Assembly (NCBI GenBank): GCA_034096865.1 | Contig: JAWQFJ010026665.1 | Location: forward strand, 1 to 16,270 | Length of the DNA: 16,270 nucleotides | Reading direction: 5' to 3' | DNA from: Theodoxus fluviatilis | Taxonomy: Eukaryota; Mollusca; Gastropoda; Cycloneritida; Neritidae | Shown here: one piece after another, positions 1 to 9,556 of the stretch | Layout of the letters: each line of letters opens with the position of its first letter | How positions within the stretch are numbered: the first letter of the stretch is position 1 | Translations under genes and position numbers: made by a program | Notes under the pieces: generated by a model | What the model saw: the letters and a program-made list of their open reading frames with translations, nothing else | Told to the model about the DNA's origin: nothing | Database searches by the model: none

Positions 1-63
1 ATACAGGCAGATAAACAAACAGGCAGGAAGATAGACACATAGGCAGGCAAGCTGGCAGGCAAA
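1..63. repeat. Degenerate tetranucleotide repeat
   Basis: The left edge is built from imperfect four-base units (CAGG, CAGA, AGGC, ATAG, AAAC) that run off the window, so the full array length is unknown. It looks like an old decayed (CAGG/CAGA)n microsatellite. No gene is visible in it. Confidence 0.6.
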
Positions 64-542
64 CACATACATGTGGACAGGTGATGGCTTTCTCTGTAGA
101 GTTTCTACCAGAAAGGGTTACATACATAGATGGCTTCTCAAGAAAACAGGACAGTAAAAAAACTGAATCTTACCTAGTATGACTGACATATAGAACAGTA
201 TGTTTAATTTGGAACAATATGGCAATTTAACCTAAAAGAAGGTCCTGCCCAATCATCTTTGCTGTTGTAAAAGAATGGTATATAACTTGACAGCACATTT
301 CCTGTCAGGCATAGACCCCCTGCAGACTAAGCTCTTTTGCAACATGAATAAAATTTCTGAATAATAATTCCACAAAGATTTCATCCTAAAATAATGTTTT
401 CGCCACAACTCTCACTGACACGCTTCAGTACAAGTGCACTGTTAGAGCCGCATAGATCTGCCTAGATTCCCACACCTAATTCCCCACAGACGGACAACAA
501 CTCTAAGCTGTTGTCAAGCTCAGAGTTAAAATCCTAGCTTAC
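64..542. other. Non-coding stretch without recognisable genes
   Basis: This is unique, moderately AT-rich sequence with frequent stops in all frames. I see no RNA gene, tandem repeat or convincing coding signal. On the minus strand its last bases (542 and below) would be the start of the intron that follows the candidate exon at 543-758. Confidence 0.4.
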
Positions 543-758
543 CTTGGAATGAGGTCCATCACAGCCGAGGACTTGCATTGGTCACAGAAGTTTACTGAGA
601 GCACGCTGCCACTTTTTGCTGTGTAATCTTGGTTGATGGATCGGTTCCTTCTTCCACACTGTTCTTGCTTGCAACAGCTGTACTTGTGACTTGTGTTACT
701 GTTAGGTGCATGCAAACTAATGGGAGAGTACCTGCTTGTCAAAGGTTTAGCACCATGT
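543..758 (-). CDS. Candidate internal exon, Cys-rich, unidentified
   Basis: The minus strand shows an acceptor-like GATGCAG ending at 759 and a strong donor at 543/542 (CCAAG then GTAAGC). Between them one frame stays open for 216 nt, an exact multiple of three, so the exon would be phase-symmetric. The frame begins HGAKPLTSRYSPISLHAP and carries five cysteines: a CCKQEQC cluster and a later CDQC pair. That spacing could bind zinc, but I do not recognise a family. The acceptor has a weak pyrimidine tract; a better one (a run of seven T then AG) lies at 839-840, but the frame is closed by a TGA at about 763-765 before it is reached. There is no in-frame ATG at the start, so it could only be an internal exon. 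It may equally be a chance open frame of about 70 codons. It lies about 4.4 kb downstream of DYRK2 on the same strand and is probably a different gene. Confidence 0.25.
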
Positions 759-905
759 CTGCATCAAAGACTATATTTTCACAGTGAAAACCAGAAAAGT
801 TTAGACTATTGAGTAGATCCATAACTGTTAGGTCTACACTAAAAAAAGTGAGCTCAGCGAGAAATCCCTGAAAGCATCATCTCACAGAAATGTCTAGAGT
901 AATAG

Positions 906-964
906 AAAGGTTTAGGCCTACATCTTGTGAAATAAGCATTGTTCTCAGAAAGGCCTAAACCTTT
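906..964. repeat. Perfect 14-bp inverted repeat (hairpin, 31-nt loop)
   Basis: The arms AAAGGTTTAGGCCT (906-919) and AGGCCTAAACCTTT (951-964) are perfectly complementary and separated by 31 nt. A related TTAGGTCTACA at about 830-840 resembles TTAGGCCTACA at 912-922, so the left arm also has a diverged direct copy nearby. This could be a palindromic miniature element, a structured RNA or chance; pairing does not extend beyond 14 bp. Confidence 0.6.
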
Positions 965-1239
965 TCCGGTTGGGATGTCTGAGAAACAAGATAATTAAAA
1001 AGACCTACTTAGTGAACATCTAGTGTGCAACATGGTGACCACCAGTGACCTCTTTGTTTATTTGTTGGTTTTTCTTCTACAGAGTACAGTACATGCACAG
1101 AAAGTCAGTTTCCATTCATATCTATAGGAGACTTCAATCAAATGCACATTCATCCCTTGATCAGAGGTCACCGCAACCTCATTAGCATCTGGTGGACAAA
1201 TGAATGCAAAGGCAGGTAAATTGTGTGTGACACATCGCC

Positions 1240-1375
1240 TGGGCTGAGGCATTATGCCCCCTCACTTGCTGGAACCCCTGGCTACTGGGCTTTTGGGGCC
1301 TGTTCCAGTAGCTTAGCTGGGGGGTAGCCCCAAGCAGCCAGAGGCTACAGGGGGGCACTGAGCCAGGGTCAAATC
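1240..1375. other. GC-rich island with adjacent hairpins
   Basis: This is a GC-rich block in AT-rich surroundings. GCTACTGG (1281-1288) pairs with CCAGTAGC (1305-1312) over a 16-nt loop, and GTAGCC (1324-1329) pairs with GGCTAC (1343-1348) over a 13-nt loop. It also has GGGG and CCCC runs. The compact self-complementary layout suggests a short repeat element (SINE-like) or structured RNA, but I see no tRNA-type A and B boxes. On the minus strand an open frame runs from about 1252 to an AACAAATAAAC at 1055-1065, where a stop overlaps an AATAAA; I regard this as too weak to call a gene. Confidence 0.35.
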
Positions 1376-2004
1376 ATTCAGATCCTACCATGTGTTCAAA
1401 CCACCCACAAAGCTAAACTGGTTACCAAACCCCACATACAATCCCTAAGATACACAGGAATTTACCCATCACACAGAAAATTCCACACCAAGACTTCACC
1501 TATCCATTTTTTGGCCAAGGCATCATGTCAGCAATCTTGCAAATCTTCCAGTCCAGCTCTTAAACACAGGCCCATTCAGGGCTGGTTGAAATGAAGCAAT
1601 GAGAGCAAGAAGTTCTGTGAGGTAACACATCCACTATTAGTATTTCAAGATATTTTTAAGAGATTCATGTGCTACAATATACTACCTTTGTCAGCAAGCA
1701 TCCATGATTGTTGAGGAAACAAATAACAAAAAAAGAAAGAAAAACCTGAAACCCTGCACGGCAGGGTTGTCAATAACAATTAATTCGACAGTGTCAATTA
1801 TGGGTAGTCTCCATCTCCAGATACACAAAACGAAATGTCAGACTGTGGAAAACGAACTGTTCCATCTGTCCCATTCTGTCCATTTAATTACATACAGGAT
1901 TATCTTACCTCCCAAAGACACCTTGCAGTATTTTATTGTCTTGGCTGTAGAGCTTGCAAGATCTATATGGTTGTATCTCAGGCATGTGACACCAAGTGGA
2001 CTGA
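1376..2004. other. Non-coding unique sequence
   Basis: This is AT-rich unique sequence without a convincing exon, RNA gene or tandem repeat. Open frames that begin here owe most of their length to the GA repeat that follows. Confidence 0.4.
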
Positions 2005-2763
<759 letters not shown>

Positions 2764-3843
2764 GGGATTGTGCCATGATAGCATGCTTGACATGGACTTG
2801 TCACATCATGAAAATTAATGAGGGGACATCCCTGCTGTAGTACCAAAGCTCCTGTAAACTGGAAGAACCTTAGCTACTCAGTGTTAGTTTCTGTTTGTTT
2901 CTACATTGATTCATTACACTGCTCCTTGACAGAGACAGGTCACTGATGTGGTGTATTTGTCTACAAACACTGGCCTTGTGTCCAGAATCTAAGAACAGTC
3001 TGTAGCAGCAAATTCCTGGTCCAAGAATGCAACTTCAACATGCCCTTACGACCTGTTCATGAATGCCTCTCAAGGATCCATACTGGTCAAGCCTGTATGA
3101 CACATCTTGTGTACATCTCTCTACTAAAGCAATACATATTTGAAGGCAAAAATACAAACATCTCACTTCAAAATAAATTCATTTCATCTCAATTTTATAG
3201 ATCACAGCAACATACCACAGTCGGTGCAACAGAAATGAAGACTGTTAAACAACTGAAGGCAGGGGGGGGAAAGGACTATTTAACCTCAATTCATAATTAC
3301 TTTTTTTCCCAGTCTTTGGGTACAGGGGCAACTCTATCAAAACATACACATCCCATGGAAAAGAAGTGCTTTGTTCATGTACATTGGAGTGCATATATTT
3401 CCAAGCATCAGTCTGAGGGACGACTGTTTTCAAGAGAATACATTACACAGGTGATTCTAAAGGGATATGGCCTCAGGTCAGAGTTCACTTTTATCAGTTG
3501 AACAAAGATACAGATGCCTACACAGGTGGTTTTTACTCACAGATGGCCCAATCAACCACCTCTGCATGCCCGACAAACTGTGGCACTCAACATGACACAA
3601 TCTATTTATCAAGAGAAAACAGGTGGACATTGAGCTTTCAGAATGAAAGTGTTTGGCTCTGGTATTTAAAGGGAGAGAAAAAACACACACAAAACTAAAC
3701 AAATGAGGAACGGTGATGAAATTATGCTCTGTATAGGGATATATATGTATATCTCCTCCACTCATCATTTCATGACAATTGGTTTAACATGGAGACAGTA
3801 ATTCACACCACTGCAAATTGTTTCAAGGAAACAACCTTACCTT

Positions 3844-3849
3844 TTTATT
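3844..3849 (-). terminator. Candidate distal DYRK2 poly(A) signal (AATAAA)
   Basis: This is a canonical AATAAA on the minus strand about 1.33 kb downstream of the DYRK2 stop codon. It is immediately followed by AAGGTAAGG, which also resembles a splice donor. It is a plausible distal 3' end, unproven. Confidence 0.25.
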
Positions 3850-4351
3850 ATTTCAAAAGGTTGTGAGTGAGAAACAGTTTTCAAAACACACATTAAAAAG
3901 TTTCCTATGAAATGAGAAAGAGCAAAAAATAACTTGTTTCAACCATATTTTCATGCACCAATTGCACATTATGCTAAGGTATAAAGTTACTTTTCATTTA
4001 GTTGTAGGTCAATGGCAGACCATAGCACAAAGACTGACTCTGTGCACACATTGACATTCTCAGTCCAAGTACACTCTACAAACAAATGATCTAGAAATTC
4101 ACTCTCCCTTTATGTACAACATACCCTCAGTGACTGTGCTGAATTATTTTCAATCTCTAGACAAGTTCTGTTTGGGAAATATGTCAGTCTGGCATATACA
4201 GGCTTACCTTAGGGCATAAAATTTTGTGTATATAACATATAAAAGTGAGATGTTTGGAATGTTACATGGTCGACAAGCATAGCAAAATATCAACCTCAAT
4301 AACACAAGCAATAAAAAATCTCAAAACAGTTTGCTTTGTCAAAATAAGACT

Positions 4352-4357
4352 TTTAAT
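4352..4357 (-). terminator. Candidate DYRK2 poly(A) signal (ATTAAA)
   Basis: ATTAAA on the minus strand is the commonest variant of the canonical hexamer. It lies about 820 nt downstream of the DYRK2 stop codon in AT-rich sequence. It competes with the AATAAA at 3849-3844. Confidence 0.25.
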
Positions 4358-5179
4358 GTTGACCTTATAAAATAAAGATAGTTTTCAAAACACACTAACA
4401 GTGATTATTGGAGAGTGTTACGTAAAAAGGTCAGGTGTGTACCAAATAAACGTTATCATAGCCACAATGAGTAGAAGGTATTGCCAGATACAAAATACTG
4501 ATAAAACACACAATTCAAGATATAATCAATAACCAAGTTCACTCTCATTTGATTATGCATCTTGCAAACAACGTCACATGTGGAACTTCATTGGTAAGCC
4601 TTTCACGGACAACCCAAGACAACACTGGTTTGAACTCAATGCCACTCTCAGATCAAAATATAATCACAGCTTCTAGAATAGAAATGGCAACAAGTGTGAT
4701 CACGCAACAGATATTGGAGCTGCACACAGCTATAACACAGGTTCCAGTTCTCATGTGACTTCCAATCATGTCCAATGCCAGTTGCTATTCTTAAAAGCTT
4801 TCAAGTTTGTACTACACACTGTACACACGACCCCAAATCCATCAGCCTACAAATACTTGTCACACAGATGTTTGATTACAGTCCACAGAGAATGTTTTGA
4901 GCATTTGTCTGCTCCCAGTTGTCAGTTTATCATCAGAAAGTCTTCAAAGAGGAATATCTTACAATGGAAAGTATGTTCACACATGCAGGTTTCCACGTAT
5001 GGACTAACTACAGCTTCAATCACTCTCATCAACAGCTTCTTCTCTGGGATAGCCCCATAGTGAACACCAGTGTTCATGTTTGGCCTGGAATTATCAGATG
5101 CGGAAATGAGGGACTGGACGGTATTGGAATTGCTCACTCAGTGTGCAGATTGCTTCTACTCACAGTCAGGAGGAGCTGG

Positions 5180-6862
5180 TCACATGGAGCCTATCTGGGG
5201 GAGTTTTGTCCGTGCAGCCTGCATGTGGGACTCATCTCCCACTGCCATGGGTCTGCTTTTGGAGCCTGCTGTGGACACTGTTCCGTTTGGCAGTTTGGGC
5301 ATGCCAGAGCTGCGGTTGCCAGAGGATGTGCGGCGGGCCACGGTGGACTCAGAGTTGTGTCCTGCAGGAGCCTTCGGAAGGCGGCGTCGCAGCCAGGGGT
5401 GGCGGAGAGCCTGACTGGGATTCATCCGGGTGGAGGGGTCCCAGTCCAGCGCCCGCTTCATGAAGTCCAGGAAGAGGGCATCGTCACAGCCCTTCAGGGA
5501 GGTGACCAGGTTCTTGCTGCCAGGAACTCCCCGAGGCTTTCCCCGGCGTGAGCGCCCCCCATTGAGCACAGTCGAGCCATCCGGCAGCGTGGTCACTGAG
5601 CAGTACCGAGGGTAGCCCTTGGAGCTGATGAAGTTGCGTGCCCTCTTGGAGCTGTCCAAGAGCTTGGCTGGAGGCATCCCAAGCAGCTCCATGATGCAGG
5701 CCAGCTGGTCACCTTCATCCTCACCAGGGAACAGAGGGTAGCCAGTCAATAGCTCAGCCAGAATGCACCCCAGACTCCACACATCAATGGGCATCCCATA
5801 CTTGGCTCCCAGGATCACCTCAGGAGCACGGTAGAACCTGGACTGGATGTATGTGTATATCCGCTGATGCTCATAGCAGCTGGATCCGAAGTCGATCACC
5901 TTTATACCGCTTCTACCTTGTTGCTTGAGTAAAATATTTTCAGGTTTGAGATCACAGTGGATGATGCGGTTTTTGAACAGGGCATCTAGACATTGCAAAA
6001 TTGAATGGGCAAATTTGCGAACAAGCTGTAGACTGAACCCCTGGAATTTGTTTTTCTTGATGAGTTCATAGAGGTTCATACTGAGGAGTTCAAATGTGAT
6101 GCAAATGTGGTTCCTGAAAGTGAAGTTTTCCAACATGTGAACAATGTTCATTACATTGTCTTTGTCCTGCTTCTTCAGGTGTTCAAGGATTCGGATTTCC
6201 TCCTGAGCCTGTCGGTGGAACCTCTTCTCATTCCTCACCATTTTCAGAGCAACATGCTGAGAGGTTTTGTGATCATAGGCTTTCACAACCTGTCCGAAAC
6301 TCCCTTTCCCGATCACTTTCAACACCTCGTAGCGGTATGATATGTGATCATGCGGTACATATGTGTAGGAACCGTTCTCGTCGTCGTACCCATTGTTGTT
6401 TGCACCGCCTATGACACCCTGACGTTTCTTCGCATTTTGGCCAACGAAAAAGATCTGGGGGTAATTGAAGATCTCATGGTGTTCGAAAGAGGTGAGTTTG
6501 TGCATGTATTGCTTCATAGCAGCCTCGGGACTCATAGAGTTACCTCTTCGATTTGCCGATCCGCCTTTGCTGCCCAGGCTGCCTGTGGAGGAGGCAGGGC
6601 GAACTGCAGGAAACGATTCCTCGTTGTGGTCGCCATTTTGAATATGCTCTCTCCTATCTGGGTGGTGACGATGATCCTCGAAAAGCTGCTGAACTTTCAC
6701 TCCCCCTTGGGATGAATTGTGCGCACTGTTTCCTCCACCAACAGTTTGACTTGTCAGAGGAGGTAAATGGTGCGAAGCCGGCTCAACAGCGTTTTGGGTA
6801 TACATATCGGTCAGCATCGAGCGAGTCCGTTGGACAGGTAATGCCTTCACTCGGGTTGACAT
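5180..6862 (-). CDS. DYRK2: DYRK2-family dual-specificity tyrosine-phosphorylation-regulated kinase
   Basis: This is a CMGC-group kinase that autophosphorylates an activation-loop tyrosine and then phosphorylates Ser/Thr substrates. In vertebrates the family member also scaffolds the DDB1-VPRBP-EDD ubiquitin ligase and acts in the DNA-damage response, proteasome regulation and Hedgehog signalling. Numbering from the ATG at 6862, the parts in order are: VQQLFED (57-63), shared with vertebrate DYRK2; the NAPA region ([10 protein letters not shown], 126-135) with a KKR nuclear-signal-like motif (145-147); the DH box ([20 protein letters not shown], 159-178); P-loop GKGSFGQV (185-192); catalytic Lys 207; HCDLKPEN (302-309, Asp 304); DFG (324-326); the YTY activation loop (336-338, Tyr 338 being the autophosphorylation site); and APE (346-348). 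The CMGC insert and [10 protein letters not shown] follow, and the tail ends LPQIGSM. The 560-residue length suits the family (human isoforms 528 and 601). The frame stays open to a TTG at 6919 and is closed by TGA at 6937-6935; I chose the first ATG, which has a purine at -3. No intron interrupts it, as expected because most vertebrate DYRK2 coding sequence is in one exon. DYRK3 or DYRK4 are less likely given the N-terminus. Confidence 0.97.
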   Translation of the reverse strand: MSTRVKALPVQRTRSMLTDMYTQNAVEPASHHLPPLTSQTVGGGNSAHNSSQGGVKVQQLFEDHRHHPDRREHIQNGDHNEESFPAVRPASSTGSLGSKGGSANRRGNSMSPEAAMKQYMHKLTSFEHHEIFNYPQIFFVGQNAKKRQGVIGGANNNGYDDENGSYTYVPHDHISYRYEVLKVIGKGSFGQVVKAYDHKTSQHVALKMVRNEKRFHRQAQEEIRILEHLKKQDKDNVMNIVHMLENFTFRNHICITFELLSMNLYELIKKNKFQGFSLQLVRKFAHSILQCLDALFKNRIIHCDLKPENILLKQQGRSGIKVIDFGSSCYEHQRIYTYIQSRFYRAPEVILGAKYGMPIDVWSLGCILAELLTGYPLFPGEDEGDQLACIMELLGMPPAKLLDSSKRARNFISSKGYPRYCSVTTLPDGSTVLNGGRSRRGKPRGVPGSKNLVTSLKGCDDALFLDFMKRALDWDPSTRMNPSQALRHPWLRRRLPKAPAGHNSESTVARRTSSGNRSSGMPKLPNGTVSTAGSKSRPMAVGDESHMQAARTKLPQIGSM

Positions 6863-6926
6863 TTCTCCATGAAGTTCCTGCCCGTTTCTCGCTCGAGGAG
6901 GGGTAGGCACGACATCCAAAATCAGT

Positions 6927-6992
6927 CTATAGCATCAGTATTACGGAGGTTCCATCGATGGCCACTTCGGTAGTCTGAAAAATGTCCCACAT
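6927..6992 (-). CDS. Upstream ORF (21 codons) in the putative DYRK2 leader
   Basis: On the minus strand an ATG at 6992 opens a 21-codon frame that starts [10 protein letters not shown] and stops at TAG 6929-6927, 65 nt before the kinase ATG. It is in a different frame from the kinase. If the leader is transcribed unspliced, scanning ribosomes would meet it first, so it may damp kinase translation. An alternative reading is that the internal CATTTTTCAG (about 6971-6980) is a splice acceptor, in which case this ATG would be intronic. Confidence 0.35.
   Translation of the reverse strand: MWDIFQTTEVAIDGTSVILML
6941..6955 (-). CDS. Minimal upstream ORF (4 codons)
   Basis: ATG GAA CCT CCG TAA on the minus strand lies inside the longer upstream ORF in another frame, in the context CCATCGATGG. 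Together with the 21-codon frame it makes the putative DYRK2 leader rich in upstream starts. It stays in the mature leader even if the nearby TTTTTCAG is an acceptor. Confidence 0.3.
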   Translation of the reverse strand: MEPP

Positions 6993-7034
6993 GTCCTGCA
7001 GTTTGTTCTGCGGCCGTCTTTCTCTCTAACACTG

Positions 7035-7160
7035 TTGCTATTTTTCGAAATGAAGAATGAGCCCTCGGTTGCCAAGCACGACCCTGGTTGGCTAGACGTC
7101 ATGCGGATGACGTCGTGGAAACTGCGGTCACGTGGAACAACAAAACAACGGAGACGGAAT
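7035..7160 (-). promoter_or_regulatory. Putative DYRK2 promoter with CRE-like sites and an E-box
   Basis: This non-repetitive, comparatively CpG-containing stretch lies 170-300 bp upstream of the kinase ATG. It carries GACGTCA (7095-7101) and TGACGTC (7108-7114), both seven of eight bases of the CREB/ATF palindrome, and a CACGTG E-box (7129-7134) in the context GGTCACGTGGAAC, which resembles USF or TFEB sites. There is no clear TATA box, in keeping with a housekeeping-type promoter. The start site is not identifiable by eye. Confidence 0.45.
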
Positions 7161-7530
7161 CAAGTACTGCCCAAGAAATATACTGTGGCATGTAAACCAC
7201 GCGTGTCATGTCTAGATTGCCGAATGATTTGACGGTGGAATATCAAGGGTCTATTTGGACCAGACTGGAGTCGGAAAACTATTGAACCAAGTGCCAGTAT
7301 TATACTACTGAGGTTCGCGCGCACTAACAGTAACAACACTGCTAACAGCTAGACGAAGTGCATGCTAACTATACTATGTCGGGGAAAAGTATCATAACCA
7401 CACAGCTAATTGCATTTGACATAGGAATATCATTGATTTGGCGTGTGACACAATTGTACGGCATCGTTTATGAATGAGAACTATTTTGTATGCAGCGGAG
7501 TGAGAAGGCCATTGGGGAGAAGGGGTGGAT
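7161..7530. other. Upstream flank of DYRK2, no gene seen
   Basis: This is unique sequence with frequent stops. A short run of CGCGCGC at about 7315-7321 is the only notable composition. Distal promoter elements or an upstream non-coding exon could be here but cannot be identified. Confidence 0.35.
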
Positions 7531-7533
7531 GGT

Positions 7534-7638
7534 TTGTGTGTGTGTGTGTGCGCGCGCGTGCGTGTGTGTGTTTGTGTGTGTGTGTGTGTGCGTGCGTGTA
7601 TGTGCATGCTTGCGTGAGTGCGTTCATGTTTGTGTGTG

Positions 7639-7696
<58 letters not shown>
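7534..7696. repeat. Composite (TG)n-(CG)4-(TG)n-(AG)n microsatellite
   Basis: Alternating TG with a CGCGCGCG core (7551-7558) and imperfect TGCGTG units runs to about 7642, then (GA)n follows to 7696. The first part is alternating purine-pyrimidine, the classic Z-DNA-forming class; the second is a homopurine strand. It begins about 670 bp upstream of the DYRK2 ATG. Confidence 0.9.
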
Positions 7697-7781
7697 TCAT
7701 AGAAGTACGTGTGTTTTCAGGTAGGTGTACCCAAGAAAAGGGTTTTCAAGAAATCAATTCAACCGTGCCATGTACATATTT

Positions 7782-7783
<2 letters not shown>

Positions 7784-7861
<78 letters not shown>

Positions 7862-7912
7862 CCTCTCCCTCCCTCCCTCCCGATCCTTCCTCCCTCCATC
7901 CCTCCCTCCCTC

Positions 7913-7975
<63 letters not shown>

Positions 7976-7980
7976 TCTCC
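7784..7980. repeat. (CT)n tract with CCCT-rich core and (ATCT)3
   Basis: (CT)n at 7784-7860 is followed by a CCCT/CCTT core with a long C run (7861-7923), a second (CT)n, then three ATCT units near 7962-7974. The strand is almost entirely pyrimidine for about 200 bp, so a triplex (H-DNA) is possible. The Ser-Leu frames here are repeat artefacts. Confidence 0.92.
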
Positions 7981-8025
7981 TGCGTGTATGTGTGCGTGCG
8001 TGTGCGCGCGCGCGCGCGTGTGTGC
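7981..8025. repeat. (TG)n-(CG)n alternating tract
   Basis: TGCGTGTATGTGTGCGTGCGTGTG is the flavour of this tract, with a pure CG run of about six units near 8006-8018. It abuts the preceding pyrimidine tract directly, and it is a strong Z-DNA candidate. Confidence 0.85.
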
Positions 8026-8102
8026 AAGCAAAATGAATACAATAATACTTTATTCATTCTGTGAGGAAATCTAGAGGATGAAAAAATAGTACTGTATGCA
8101 TC

Positions 8103-8137
8103 GCATTGTATTATATTGCATTGTGTTGTATTGTTGC
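8103..8137. repeat. Short pentanucleotide array (GYATT)n
   Basis: Seven consecutive five-base units of the type GCATT, GTATT, ATATT, GTGTT run without a break. The unit GTGTT is also a basic unit of the large pentamer satellite at 12721-13365, so the two may share an origin or simply share a slippage preference. Confidence 0.6.
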
Positions 8138-8141
8138 GAGT

Positions 8142-8255
<114 letters not shown>

Positions 8256-8582
8256 AAGTTTATGTGATCGGGCCACCGACACATTTCAAAGAGTCCACAA
8301 GTACAAAGTCAATTTCAGACCTCTAACACCTCGATTACACAAACTATTACAATACGCATATATATATAATTAAAATTAATTCGTCTGTTTCTACGGAGTT
8401 CACAGCCTCTGGTTCTTCGTGTACACGCTTTCAATTAGAAAATACTCACTGATCTTACAACAGTTGGAATATTTGAAGAAAAAAGTTTTACAAGATTACT
8501 ATTTTGGTTCATTTCTTATACAATGTGCCTCAATAGCAAATCAGTTACAGCAGGGCAAGTAAGAACAAAACGTAAGAACGTA

Positions 8583-8678
8583 CAGCCTGGTTGCGTGCTT
8601 CTCAGGGAGGTGAGATGGTGTTGGAGTGCAGCCTGCATGGTTGCGTGCTTCTCAGGGAGTTGAGATGGTGTTGGAGTG
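8583..8678. repeat. Two-copy tandem duplication, about 50-bp period
   Basis: The 40-bp segments at 8589-8628 and 8639-8678 match with one difference (GGGAGG versus GGGAGT), at a period of 50. A CAGCCTG precedes each copy, and the second copy has four extra bases (CATG) before GGTTGCG. It is a recent local duplication; no reading frame or RNA gene is evident. Confidence 0.9.
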
Positions 8679-9534
8679 ATAAAAAGGGAGGCCCTATGAC
8701 CAGGGGGTAAATCTGTGCAGTTTGAGCTTCCATCAATAGGTGGAAAGTCGCAATATAAAAAGGAGCACCTTCAACTTTACCTTTACCCACGCAGAAGAAT
8801 GGCTGAAAAATCGGCAACTTAAAATAATCACTACAAAACTTCACTAATCCTGTATTTATTTCACCTCTCTAAGTCCAAAATGATGCTGTAATGGGGTTAT
8901 AATGTCATTGAGTGTTGGTATCGTGAGCGACACGTTCTGTCGCACCTTGGATAGTGCGAGTGTTTCGCGTGAAGACAATGTGAAAAGAGATCAGTTTACA
9001 CACGTTGAAGAGATGAAAGATAGACGGAGGTCCATGCGTGCCTATCTGTGTTAAATCATGGGCTAACTCTCAGCTTCATCACACAGTGACCAATTATCTA
9101 TCCGAGGTTGGCTTTTATTTAAGCGGCTGAGACTGCACATCGTATCTACGTGTCCATCAAGAGCGTTGAGGTCTCTCCTGTTGTGCAGTAAATCAGGTCA
9201 AAGAGGGCCTCACACTTCAGATTACATCACAACGTTTCAAGGGAGTAACTGCAAAAAGAATCAAGGACACTGACTTTTGCTTTCATGCGGCCTGGCAGCA
9301 GGATGCAGCTTCAAGAGCACATTGGTACGCCAGAGATGATAAACTGTTGGGCAAAAGTTCAGACTCAGCAGCGTATCTTACATATCAGATGACAGCATAT
9401 ATCCAAAAAAGAGAAAGAAAACAAAAAACAAGATGACTTTCTGTGATTGTACTTCTTAGAATATTTCGATGCCTTCCGGCAACATATATCATCATTAACT
9501 CCAGAGGTAATATCTTTTGGATGGAGGTAGCCTT
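8679..9534. other. Non-coding unique sequence
   Basis: About 850 bp with no convincing exon, RNA gene or tandem repeat. A CCAAT (about 9090) and a TTTTATTTAAG (about 9113-9123) are close together, but I see nothing downstream that they would serve. Confidence 0.35.
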
Positions 9535-9556
9535 GCAGTAGTCCGGATACAGAAGA
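9535..9556. repeat. Dispersed repeat, copy A (identical 22-bp core)
   Basis: A 22-bp core containing GTAGTCCGGATACAGAAG is identical here and at 10439-10460, in the same orientation 904 bp apart. Weaker similarity continues for about 35 bp to the right of the core. Read on the minus strand, this copy gives IPSDLASGYISSVSGLL and the other gives VPDIAVSGDWSSVSGLL, which align. Read on the plus strand, SSPDTEDM-stop-PDAKSDG aligns with SSPDTEDQSPDTAISG. The pair is probably two diverged fragments of one mobile or duplicated element. Confidence 0.7.

Larger units (their letters stand above)
2762..5179 (-). other. AT-rich region downstream of DYRK2, probable 3'UTR in the proximal part
   Basis: These 2.4 kb carry no convincing coding frame on either strand; the longest frames lack family features. 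Read on the minus strand they follow the DYRK2 stop codon, and vertebrate DYRK2 has a long 3'UTR. Minus-strand poly(A) hexamers are ATTAAA at 4357-4352 and AATAAA at 3849-3844. A donor-like AAAAAGGTAAGG overlaps the second site, so that site is ambiguous. The 16-mer AGTTTTCAAAACACAC occurs twice (about 3876 and 4380). The end of the transcript cannot be fixed from sequence. Confidence 0.4.

Noticed and set aside
1058..1252. Minus-strand frame of 64 codons ending at a stop that overlaps AATAAA
   Set aside because: The composition is protein-like and the 3' end is suggestive, but there is no family, no splice context and the length is within chance.
3040..3501. Plus-strand frame of 153 codons
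   Set aside because: It has no domain, lies in AT-rich sequence, is antisense to the probable DYRK2 3' region and has unremarkable composition.
4919..5551. Plus-strand frame of 210 codons and others opposite the kinase
   Set aside because: They are antisense shadows of the DYRK2 coding sequence, with no recognisable domain.
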